From: Macquaria australasica
Taxonomy: Eukaryota; Chordata; Actinopteri; Centrarchiformes; Percichthyidae
Assembly: GCA_005408345.1 (NCBI GenBank)
Contig: SEMN01000141.1
Span: 992,001 to 1,056,000 of the forward strand
Reading direction: 5' to 3'
DNA: 64,000 nucleotides
This document shows positions 13,422 through 24,800 of this stretch, piece by piece; within the stretch, counting starts at the first letter, position 1, and each line of letters begins with the position of its first letter. A program made the translations under genes and the position numbers. The notes below the pieces were generated by a model. It searched no databases. It was not told the DNA's origin and saw only the letters and a program-made list of their open reading frames with translations.

Positions 13422-15514
13422 TTTATTCATGCTCTCCAAAAAGCGAAAACACATTCACATTTATACTGTAAACGCTTGCAATCAAATTATGGCATAATCA
13501 AGTTCACATGTGTTTCATACAATATGAAGTACATCAGTCTACGATTATTAACTTAGTGATGTTGAATGGGTCTGGAGGGGCTCACTTTAAGACAAATGGG
13601 CTATCTAGGGCTTGTTGCTGACAGTAGTGAATGCTTAAATCCACATTAGCCACAGACATCAGTGCTGTGTAGTGTGCAACTGCTGAGCTGTTAGTGGTTC
13701 AGTCTGGCTTCATATACAGCACTTATTCACAAAGATCCCCACTAATATGACCATAATAACACAATAATAACATTAATGTAATTAATTTGTGGTAATTTAC
13801 TTCATATTATTATACTTGTGCATTATACTATGCACAGAATCTTGCAACTCCTAACAACACTTTCTTTAAAGGCTCTTCCCTCTACTGAGAACCACTACTC
13901 TACTTATACAGAGTGGTTACAGTATTCAGTTGGCTCAGTAAGAGCGTAAATATCCTCACTATTAACCATTATAAAGCCTTAAACTACCATCCCTCAAGTA
14001 CTGTGCATCAAACAGACCTCATAAAGCATCCATTTCTCCAACTTAATCTGGCTAATAGCCTTAAAGACATTAGTAAACAGAATTTAATGAAATATTTTTG
14101 CAAATATAATGCAATACAATAAACTATGCAGTATACATAACTTTGGGTGCAGCAGTAGGATGTGACAGCTTTAATGGGGGTGTTATAATGTCTGAGAATG
14201 TGGCCATTAACATGATTACTGATAAATCCAAACCTAATGCACTAGTCCAAACTAGTGTGTTCTTGCCTAACATCTGCAAAGTGCATTGAAACTTACTGAT
14301 ATTCATAGACTTTTTACGAATAGTTTAGATCAACAGAGTCTGTGAGAAAAGGTAGAGAATTTGTTTAGAAAATTTCTGGTCAAGAATGCTAATTTAAAAT
14401 TGTTGTGTTTCATGCTGTAATATAGATTTGAGAAAATTAAATTGATAAAGCTATAAAGACCAAATTAGTTTTATGTAATACATTTTGTAATTCATCAACA
14501 GACACATATTTTGACTTAATATAAAAGGTGGCTTTGCTATAACATTAAGTTGTATTTTTCCAGGTAGGTATCATGCTAAATTTCTCCTCCTGAGTATCAT
14601 TGGTACAGATCTGTACAAGTTTGTTTCCTGCCATAGTGTTGTCTGATGTAGTTATAACTATAGCATGCATCCTTTAGGAGAGTCATACTGTAGTAGGGCT
14701 GGCTATCTAGTTCCTATATGTCCTCATCTCCATCCAAGCATAGGAAGTGTTTGGGCCTGAGGCAAGGAGAAGCAGTCCATGTTGATAAAAGCTTCTCCAG
14801 GAATGAACTTTCAACAGTTTTCTCTTGGAGGCCTGAGAACCTCAGGGACAGAGTGTAAACTCAGAGGCCCCTGCAGCCTCTCTGTGATATACAATAGTCC
14901 TTATGGATGAAGTTCACAAGGGCCAGGTAGATTTTGTAGCAATGGCTCTGTCACTCTGTATTCACATTCACACCATGTAGGCCATGTGCAAATGATCCAG
15001 CAGACATGACTGTTTTTGTGAATGACAAAAGACAGCCTTTCCTTGGATGACCTGATAATGACAGTGCAGGGCAGGATAATATCTGCGTCGTGTCTCTAAT
15101 TCATGGTCTGGACTGATTATTCAGACCAGATTGCATTAGAAAATGATTCAAGATTCATCCACATCCACTTCTGAGAGGGTGGCCGTTAGCCTTGGAGCAA
15201 ATTAGAGTCCAGTCCAGTTCAATCTCTCTGTTGGGGAATTAAAAGGGCATCTGCCACTCTGCACAGCTCTCTATTAGCAGTCTTTAATGTTAAATCTTGA
15301 CATGCAGGAGTTCACTTCAAAAAGACTGTTAAAAAGGCCAAAGACCTATTTTTCAGATGTTGGTAAGTTATTGAGACCTGTTAGTCTTAAGTAAAAATTT
15401 ACTTAAATAAAGGTTTTTTAAAAAGTAGATCAGTTAAAATATACTCGGAGTAAACGTTACTGCGTTCAATTTTAAATTTACACACGACATAGTGCACGCA
15501 CACACACACGCTAT

Positions 15515-15527
15515 GTTGCTATGCAAC
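15515..15527. promoter_or_regulatory. RFX X-box-like palindrome
   Basis: GTTGCTATGCAAC is an inverted repeat with half-sites GTTGC and GCAAC separated by three bases. It closely matches the X-box bound by RFX factors. It lies 43 bases beyond the donor of the orphan minus-strand exon at 15570-15718. Binding is inferred from sequence only. Confidence 0.35.
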
Positions 15528-15569
15528 GAAGAGTGACTAGTCAATCAATGAGTTTGTTGTTGTACTCAC

Positions 15570-15718
15570 CTGTCTGAAGGCAGTCTCGGAGCTTTGTGCA
15601 CCACGTAGTCCTCCACAATCTGCTCTAAGGTCAATTTCTTTGCTCGTTCATTTTCAAAGCACGATAGATAACCAGTCCACTCAGCCTCTCTTGGGGTCAA
15701 AGCTGGGGGGTCCACCAT
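15570..15718 (-). CDS. Orphan first coding exon, unrecognised gene
   Basis: On the minus strand an ATG at 15718 opens 49 sense codons plus two bases (AG), ending at a consensus donor (CAG/GTGAGT at 15569-15564). The predicted peptide begins MVDPPALTPREAEW and contains LTLEQIVEDYVVHKAPRLP. Its composition (Trp, Tyr, Cys, charged residues, heptad-like Leu/Ile) looks like real protein and not chance translation. The surrounding 400 bases are CpG-richer than the neighbourhood and carry an X-box-like site. I do not recognise the family. No convincing following exon was found towards lower coordinates, so this may be the 5' end of a gene with distant exons, a broken gene, or part of a transposable element. 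Confidence 0.4.
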
Positions 15719-18700
15719 GAGCACGTTAGCATTTAGTAGGCTATTTTAGCCAGACCCAGCATGCACCTGTTAGTCACACAACAATGTGGGTGTGCGCACA
15801 CCGGGGAGGTTGCAACTGTATTTTTTATTCTTTTGACTTGCCCAGGTATGGGCGGTACAACAATGCTAACCTTAACACACAATGAGATCATCCATTTTTA
15901 CGGCATTGCCGTGCATTTTTGTGTACTCTTCACAAACTGCTAGGCCCGCACCTGTCAAAACTCAAAACATGCTGTGTGTAACTAAAATGTTCATACAAGT
16001 AGCCTAAACACACAAAACGACCTCGTTACAGTAACGAAAGTAAATGTAAATCGTTGCTTCCACCCGTGTTTGTTTGTTTGTATGCTGAGTAACAGAAATA
16101 GAGTAAAGAACATGCTAGGCAAGCCATAAGCAGCAATGCAAAATCCTCAGATTGCTGGATGCAGCATAGCCACACAGGCCTACATCAACCATGAAAAGAA
16201 AAAGGTTGCACAACTCAGTTGTTTAGAGTGCTTGGTTGGTGATTCAAGTCGTTTTATCGTTAAGTGTAGCTGGTAACTGGGTCCTTGGTTGTTCACAGTC
16301 CAGAAGACATTACTAAATTAACACTCAAATATGCACAGAAAGAGTACAAAAGGAAGAACTGTTCAGTGGTTAGTGATTGTTACTGTTGTTATGCTATATC
16401 TGTCAAAAAGTGTACCTCTGATGCAGACTTCAGTGTCTGTAATCAAGGAAAATGTGAAAAATAAAGCAATTGATGTTCTGTGTGAGAATTTCTGTGCATA
16501 CCATCTAATAATCCAGTCCAATATGATTAAAACTAACACAATCTAAAAGATTCAGTTTTGGACCTGGGAGGTTAGAGAGGGTATTGCAATGCAAGTATTT
16601 CTCTGTTAACATAAAACATGGTTTGATCATTTGCCCTGGAGCGGCCCTCTGGCTTTGGTACTGTACATGTAAACCAGCATCGTGTTCAAAATGCTTAAAT
16701 CAGCATCTTTTAGAGTTTTCCTTAAACTTGCTGAATTTGCTGAGTTAGTGGATCCGCCTTAATTTCCAACCCAATAACAGGAGGTAAATTGTTGTTCCAC
16801 ATTGCACCTGATAAGAATAATTCTCAACACTGAAAATTATCTTGCACCTATTACCGTCTCTACTGAGAAACTGCCTGTCCTAATCTGCACCACCAAGAAG
16901 AATTTTTACAAATTAAATTTTTTTTAAGGTAAGCAAACATGAAAATTGCACTAGACGCAATAGATGCACTATTGCATCTACAACTATAGATTGTGAGAAT
17001 TGTAAAGCAAGGTGGTGCAAAAGGGACATGAACACTAGAGATTAAAAAGTAGCAATTGAGATAATTGCATCCAATGGACATCTGATGTCCAATTTGTAGT
17101 TTAATTTACAGGAAGAACTCGTTAGATGATGGTGTAATACCCACTTTTCTCCACTAGATAGTGCTATTTCACCATGACAAAACCTTCACATTGAGCAGCA
17201 ACACACCGTTCTGTTTTTGCACTAGCTACATTTGTGCACCACTGAGGCATGTTCTTAAAAAAACATGGTGGATTACAAGCCTACATTATGCAACAACACA
17301 ACCTGAGGATTTAATTTTTTCTCTTGCTGTCAAAGTTTCTTTTCATAATTGATCATTTATTTGAAGGCTTGTATTTTTATTTCTAATCAGCCAGTGTTTC
17401 ATCTATAAGTCAAAGTCTTCAATTGTTCAGTATATATGAAGATGCATGTCATGTATGTGGTCATAAAATGTCTGATAGGACCTTTAAACACAAATTAGAG
17501 GATACACATTTAGAACGTTATTGAGGGTCAGTAAGCTTCTGGGTGTGTTCTTGCTGTGTTGGACTCAAACCACACACCAGTCATCAAAAGATAAGAGGAA
17601 TGAGGGTAGAAATTTCTTCATTTTGAAAATTACAAAGCTACCATCGTCCTCCACCCTTGATGTTATTTCCTCTTTTTGCTTCAGTTATATTGTTTTAGGT
17701 GACACAGCAGGGTCTTCAGCACCTTAAGATTTGGACACTGGGGCTCACAAGGAATTGTCCCACAACTCTTATATTTCCCCTGAAGAATCTCACTGAAAGG
17801 GCAGCATGGACAATACCAGATAGTATGCATCCAAATGCTACAAAGATCAACAACAACAAAACACAAATATTCACTCTGATGTATTGCACTGAGGAATTAT
17901 AGAAACTGCCACCAAACAATATAAGTCATAGAATTGTTAAACGCTGTCAGCATTACTCAAGCAGCAACACAAAATGTTCTCAATAAGTGTGAAAAGTTTG
18001 TCACCACTTCCTCCACTTTGAATGAAAGTTATGCTTGAAGGTGTGAGAGAAAGTATCAACATCATGAGCACAGTTCCTCAGTATGCATGAGAACTTTTTT
18101 TCACAGCTATTTAAAGGAAATGTCACTCTGCACATATTGTGGCATATAGTAGAAGAAAAAGAAAAAAGCAAACAAAATATAATTTTAGCAAAAATGATTG
18201 GAAAAGACACTTAAAGGAATAAAAAGGGGCCCTGATGACAGAGGTTTGATCTAACCTGGTTTTAAGCTTTGACCTCTAAGACCCACCAGAGGATGTCAGT
18301 CTGCACTTTGGAGTAAAATAACGTGGGATATGGTCAGGAGCTAACCTCATACCAACCATAAAAAAAAATCAACTACACACAGTACTAGTATATGTTGAGA
18401 TGCTACAGTATTAAATTCACTCTCCTGCTTCTCTTCTCTTGTGAAAAGTCTAGCTGTGCCTTTCTGAACTAAATTTTAGTTTAGGCACATATAAAGCAAT
18501 AAACCTTCTTTGTGTCAGTGGCCCCTTTTAAAAGAAAGGAAGCAGAAGGAAAATAAGGGAAATGGAATTTTGACAGTAAAGCTATTTTTATGGTTTTACT
18601 GACTTTATAGTTTCCAACAGAGGAAAAGTCACACATGGACAAGTAGGAGAGAAGAAAGAAAGTTTGACATTCTGACTTTAATCTACTATTTAGGCCTTGT

Positions 18701-21700
18701 TTCTCTCTCTGCTTCCATATAAAAATAAGAACTACACCCTCATGTGGTTCATAAACTAAAAGGCCAGCTTTTTGCTTAACCGCCAGCCACCTACTGTAGT
18801 GAATGTTTCAAACATGGTGTGGTGGGGCAACACTATCCAGTTTGTGCCATCCAGCCATTTCCAAAACATTATCACAAGCTTTTCAAAATATATTTTTCGA
18901 GGTGGTTAGACCATGGCTGCTGGTGCAAGAGAAAGTAATTATAACTTATAATAGCCATTATTAAAGTCACTTTTACTGGCCAAGTAATTTGCTTGTGGAA
19001 GGACTTCAACATTATTCCACACTGCAGTAGACATAAGGATTACATCATCAGTGTAGCAGCTTTGGAAATATTTATTGATGCACTTCAGACTGAAGCTTTC
19101 TTTGAAAATAGAACATTTTGAAAGCCATGGCTTTAAGACAAAGTGGTTTGACCAGACTACTCAGTCTCCACTCTGACCTTTTTGTTCAGGGTTTGTCAGG
19201 AAGTTGTTGAGACAGCTAGACCACACTGAGGTCCTTCCTCATTGTTTGAGAATTCAGAAAAGAAAACAAACACAGCCAACACAAAACATCCAAAACTCTA
19301 TATGTACACTATCTTGATATGGGCAGGAAGAAGGTTGTGAGATAACAGGATAACAGCTGGATGCTTGCCATGATCACATTGGCTGGAAATCACTCTCTGA
19401 AAAAAGAAGCTAGAACTAAACTGTAGCAAGACATTGTAGTTCAGTTAGCCAACTCAAGTGGAGTATAGAGTAGCATCTGTCATCTGGGCTCTGACCTCAT
19501 CACTCCTTGCAAGGATTCATCATGTTTAGCACAGCTTAGATTCATTACACAGAGCCTGACAATGACTGGTTGTGTGGATTTTATGTATGGACAGTTTAAA
19601 TCAGTTTAAATAGGTCGCCTTATCAGAAAGGTTCGCTCATATGTTGCACTAACCAGAGTCCATTTCTTTATTATTTTATGACCCATTTTAAATCACTTAT
19701 AATAATACTGTAAATAAACTGCATTTTGTTGCCATAAGAAAATAACCTTATAAAGTACATGATGTAGTTAGTATACTACAGTGAAAAAGTCTGCATCTGG
19801 TGTGTCAATTCAAGTTCCACTTTTTGCTCTTTGTGCGGTGAAAAAATATTTTCTTTATAAAAGTGGTGCTTGGTGTCTTAGTGAGTTAGAGTTACAGCAT
19901 GTTTCATGTTGTTATTTAATAGCCACCTTTTAAAGAGTTCCTGTCTTCACAATCTGCTTTTCAATTCAGTTTGTGTTTCATCTTGTTTTTACTCCAAGCT
20001 GCTGTAGGACTGAAAGCTTCATTACTTTATCAAATGTGTCACAAACTGTATAACCACATGGGCACCAAATGTTGTTTTATGTTTGTATGGTGGTAACTCT
20101 TTTTGAAAGAACTTAGTGAGGTTAAATATTTTAAAAAGATAGAATAGTTTCCCTAGGTTGAATGTGAGCTCTTTGATTCTTACAGTAATATCTCAGAACT
20201 TTTATTACTCCAAGATCATTAAATACTATTCTACTGTTTAATGTATTATTCATTTGGATGGAGTGTTCACCACAAACCTTTTGACTATGTCACTGGTGGA
20301 ACAAGTTAGTAATTTCTTGTAAAAATAGATTCCCTTCAAATACATATAGGCCTGTTTATAGGCAGGGTTTTTTTATAGGTCATGCAAATGTCCCCCTCAA
20401 GGTCTCTCTGTGAGCATGCACAGCTGTAGTCCCTATAGGCCTGCTGCCGGTCACCTCCATGTTCCCAGGCCCACAAAGCCCAAAGCCCACCTCATTGTTT
20501 AGAAGTGTGAAATAATGCTATAACCACCCTGCCTTTCAGTGAGCCTTGGGACAGTGTGTTCAGACCTGAAAATGACCTTGCCACTGCGAGCTGGAAACAA
20601 GAAAAGTTGATGAAAATTTAACAATTTGTTTTGTTCCACTAGGTTATTCTTATAAATGTGTACAGCGTGTCAGCATTTCCTCAGAAAGCTCAAGCCAGTA
20701 CAACCCATGCAAGTCTGCATAAGCAAAGCCATATATAGCAGGGGTGGCACCTTGTGACACAAGTGTAGTGAACGTCAAAAATGTGTGATGAAGAAAAAAA
20801 CATTGTGTACCTTCATGCAACAGGGTTTGTCAGAATTGTATTTCTTCGTACATACAGACAAAGGTCTTGGTTTGTAGAAGCAGTTTGCACTATTTTTGTT
20901 GTTCTTCTGTAAACATTACAGTAATCCTTGACCTAAGTAATTTGCTTCATCTGCCCTATTAAAAAGAAGTACAGTAGGTCTGCCTTCAGGGAATGCATGG
21001 GGAATTACATATTGTTTAAACACCTCTGTTCTTTGTTCACATCTTTCCAAATAAAGCTCAACATTGTTACATTGTCTCAGACAGACGCACTCAGAGGGAA
21101 AAGATATATATATGTCATTGCCATAGTTAGCAGGCTGCACACTAAAATGCTACCTATGGGAGGGTATACCCACTAGCAGGACTTTGTAAACAATGACCAG
21201 TCTCGTAGACTAAACTCCATTTGACCCCCTGTCTGTCCCCTAATCACAGAATCCCATAGAGGGGTAAGATATAGTCAGATGAGCAAAGACAGAGAGAGAG
21301 AGACAGAAACTATCTGTGCAAAAGCACTTTTTGTTGACACTGCTGTCATGGAAATAGAGTCGAGTGAGCTAGCATAGCCATTTCCTCTCAATATCACCCC
21401 GCCCCAACAACAGCAACTCCTACATGTACTCCCCTGCAAATCTCTATGTCAGAGGCATGATTCAAAGAGAGAGAGCGAGAGAGAGAAACTCCTCCCAAGA
21501 AAATCTGGTCATCTCAGCATGTTACCTCGGTAGTGAGAGCAGATGAAGATTCAAAGGGGAGACAGAGACAGAGACAGGAAGAGTGAGAGAAAGGAGAGGT
21601 CATTGTACGAGATGAGGGGCTACTGATTCCAGCATTTTTATATATATTGTATTTGCTGGTATCAGTATATAGTGTAGCTACTTTTCCCACACCCATTAAC

Positions 21701-21879
21701 TTGACTGGTGGACATTTTTTTTCTTTACGTTTTTTAAGTTACAGAAACAACAGGGGCAACTTTGGGAAAAGAAGTGAACAGAAGAGAGGTGAGCTGCACC
21801 ATCTAAATGTAGAGAGTTCCCAGGTTTAGGTTGTTTTAACTTTCCTTGTACAGATCTCGACAGTGTTTCTCTCTTCACC
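15719..21879. other. Intergenic region before the adhesion GPCR
   Basis: AT-rich DNA with no gene that can be supported. It includes the second copy of a dispersed repeat (16580-16659) and a short AG-rich tract near 21290 and 21467-21486. The last few hundred bases, around 21.5-21.88 kb, should contain the promoter and 5' untranslated region of the adhesion GPCR, but no clear TATA box was identified. Confidence 0.5.
16580..16659 (+). repeat. Dispersed repeat, copy 2
   Basis: Partner of the segment at 13345-13421, same orientation, sharing the GGTTTGATCATTT core and the adjoining GAGC-GCCCT block with scattered differences. The two copies lie about 3.2 kb apart and flank the orphan exon at 15570-15718. 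Confidence 0.45.
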
Positions 21880-24800
21880 ATGGCGGGCAGGTGGAACCTC
21901 CTGATACTGGGTGAGTCACATCTGTCATCCATTTGTACAGTAGTTGGGATGGAAAATCATCTGTTGAGAAAGTTTGAGAATGTTCTGTGCTCCAAGGAGG
22001 GAAACTAAGTGGCTGCAGTAGAATGCAAACTTTTAAGAATAAGTTTTTATATCTGTGTCATTTGAAATCTACAATGAAATTTTAGACAGATGTTGTATGT
22101 CACTTTCAGTATTAAACATACTATAAACTTTTTATACTATACTTTATACTTTTTATAAACTTTCATTTTTAAAAGTTAATAACTGTCTAATGATCGTCAA
22201 AATTCCAAAGTGCTTCAAAACACAATTACATAATTAAAACAAGAATAAATAGGTAAATAACTGTAACAGACAAAATGAAAACAATTTTATATAATAATGT
22301 TTATTTCTAAATTCCATGTTTTATTCCTTTGTTTAACAACTTTCCACTGAGATCAAATCTGCCATCAATCTTATCTTAAGTGTCACTGGCAAAGTTATAA
22401 TAGTGAGAAACTCAAACTGTCACAGTTAATAAATAATAATAATTAATGCAGAGCCTCTCTGCAGGAGTCAGAGCCTGAAGCCTGAGTGTGGGAAAGAGCC
22501 CAAACAAATAAAGAGAAAAGGAAGGAGAGTGGTTTCTTCAAACAACTCGCTATCTGGGCCCCACTGCACAGAAGACCTCTGTTCTTCTGCTTTTAAAGTG
22601 ATATTTATACACTATGAGCTCATCGCACAGCACCCACATTACTTGTCTCCTGATAGTGACCACAGTCATACGCATATGTCCTCAGATAAACACACTCTAT
22701 GTGTTACCATGTTTGGTAGACTCTATGACAATGAAACCACTGAAACGTTTGATGTCATGATCACAATCTTAGCAAGCTATTTTTTTTTATTTAATGTTAT
22801 CCTGTCCCCAGATATGAAGTCTTAATGTACATCATAATGGCAGCTGTCCAGAGAGAATTTTTTTTCCGAATTATCTACATTATGTTTCCTTAAGTTAGTA
22901 ATTAAATGGTCAGTTCTCCCAAATCACAAAAAACATGCTGTACTTACTTAGCCCTAATATCTACTATCTACTATCCAGCCAACAGCTTTTACTGGGAACT
23001 TCTTTCTTCCAAGGGTAAAACAAATAGTGAAACTGCTGACAGAGAGGCTTTTTTCAATTCATTTCATTCACCTCCAATTTATTAGTGTTACAGCAAATGC
23101 TTGAGCAGCAAATATCTTGAATATCTTGAAAAATGTCAACAACGAATGTAAAAACTCTGTGCATAGCTAGATACAACGATTGATAACTGGGAACATGCCT
23201 CTTTGCGATTTAGATGAACTGACCCTTTAATTAACAATGAATTAGCTGCTTCTTTTAAGGATTATACTGAATTCATTGTATGAACTGACAATGGAAAAAA
23301 TAATGTAACTGGACTCTTTCTTCCTGTTTCCATATACTGTACATTACACCCATCTGGTGTCGTTTAGGAAACCACAGAGGACTGACTCTGCACTCTTACA
23401 GCCCAAGGATGTAATGCTATTTTGTGCTTGTGCCATGCCAGCTGATGTTTCCTCACACATAGGAAGCAGAGTTATCCAGACACCCATGTGTTGTTCATTT
23501 TGAATTATGGTACAGATGCTGTTGGAACAATCTTAGGAAATGAGGGTAGAGAATGAGGGAGTTTACCTTTTCTGCAGAGCCTTTTTAAAACTCAAAACAT
23601 TTCTGGTGTTGTTTATGTGGTCAAACGGATCCTTAAATGTTCCTGTTGCTACACTGAAATGTCTTAGAATGATTTTTAAAAAAGAGTGTTGATTAAGCAT
23701 GGGTGCCAGTGTAGCAGATGTTGCATTAATGTAGGTGATGAACTGTAGACTGACAGTCGCCTGCTTGCTTTTCAGCTCTGTACCTCTCCCTCGTTGTGGT
23801 CCTGTCTAAACCTCCCTGCCCTAAAGGATTTAACATTGTGAAGCAAAGCTGCATTGGTATGAAAATCAAACTTATTTTAACTGATAACCCACCATGTTGT
23901 GCCATGTGTGCGCTTTTATGCCGTTTGTCATAGATCGCTTTGCATTTAGAAATTAGAAACTGAAAATATATAATATGGTTTGCTAAATGATTTATGTGAA
24001 ATCAAATAATATATAAAAATTGCAAGAGTTTGGGATCCTGACTTACAGGCCATACTTAGTTTTAGATCTATCTCAAATATATATTTATTGAAGCACTTAT
24101 TTACGTGATTTCCATCTTTTTCACATCCCTGTGTCCTTAATTAAGATGATGATGAATGTGCTGTTGATGAGGACGACTTTGATAATACTGGACCATGTGG
24201 ACAGGATGCGAAGTGTTTCAACACAAATGGAAGTTTCTACTGCCAATGTGCTAATGGTTACATATCAACAACAAAGACTGTGAATTTTTCAGCTGAAACA
24301 TCAGAAACATGTAAAGGTAAGTTATCTTGTATATTTTAAAAAAAATGATGGCAGACTCAAAATGTATTGAAGTTTTACTGCTGCAGTCGTCATCTAAATA
24401 CAAAAATCATGTCTTTATCTTTTGCTTTAAGATATCAATGAGTGTTTGGATGACACAGACGAAGGCATCTGTGGACCTAATGCCAAATGTTTTAACACAA
24501 TTCCTTATTATTCCTGCATTTGTGATGTTGGGTTTATTTCCACTACTGGAGTGGAAAGTTTTCACCGTGGTGACAATGTTACATGTAGAGGTAAGATGCT
24601 TATCACTGATAAGTTATCAGTACCCTCACTATAAAAAAATACTGTGGTAGGTTATCTATAGGGTATGTATATATAATTGTTCTCAACATGTGCTGCAGTG
24701 ACATGATGTTATTGTGACTTCTTTGTGTGTTTAAGGTGAGAAAACATTTATGGCTGAGTCATGGTTTCCTTTCTCAGATATTTTTAAATGTCTGCTTCCT

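Larger units (their letters stand above)
1..15569. other. Gene-poor intergenic region
   Basis: No reading frame here has the exon borders, codon pattern or recognisable domain of a gene. The stretch holds simple repeats, purine-rich low-complexity DNA around 7.2-8.0 kb and 10.9-11.3 kb, a G-run cluster at 314-352, a 29-bp tandem duplication at 12354, and several AT-rich or unusually even-composition blocks that resemble conserved noncoding elements. Exons of a gene that extends beyond the window could be missed if they are short. Confidence 0.6.

Noticed and set aside
15271..15345. Possible second exon for the orphan exon (acceptor-like TTTTAACAG on the minus strand)
   Set aside because: It would add only about 17 codons before a stop, with a weak acceptor; indistinguishable from chance.
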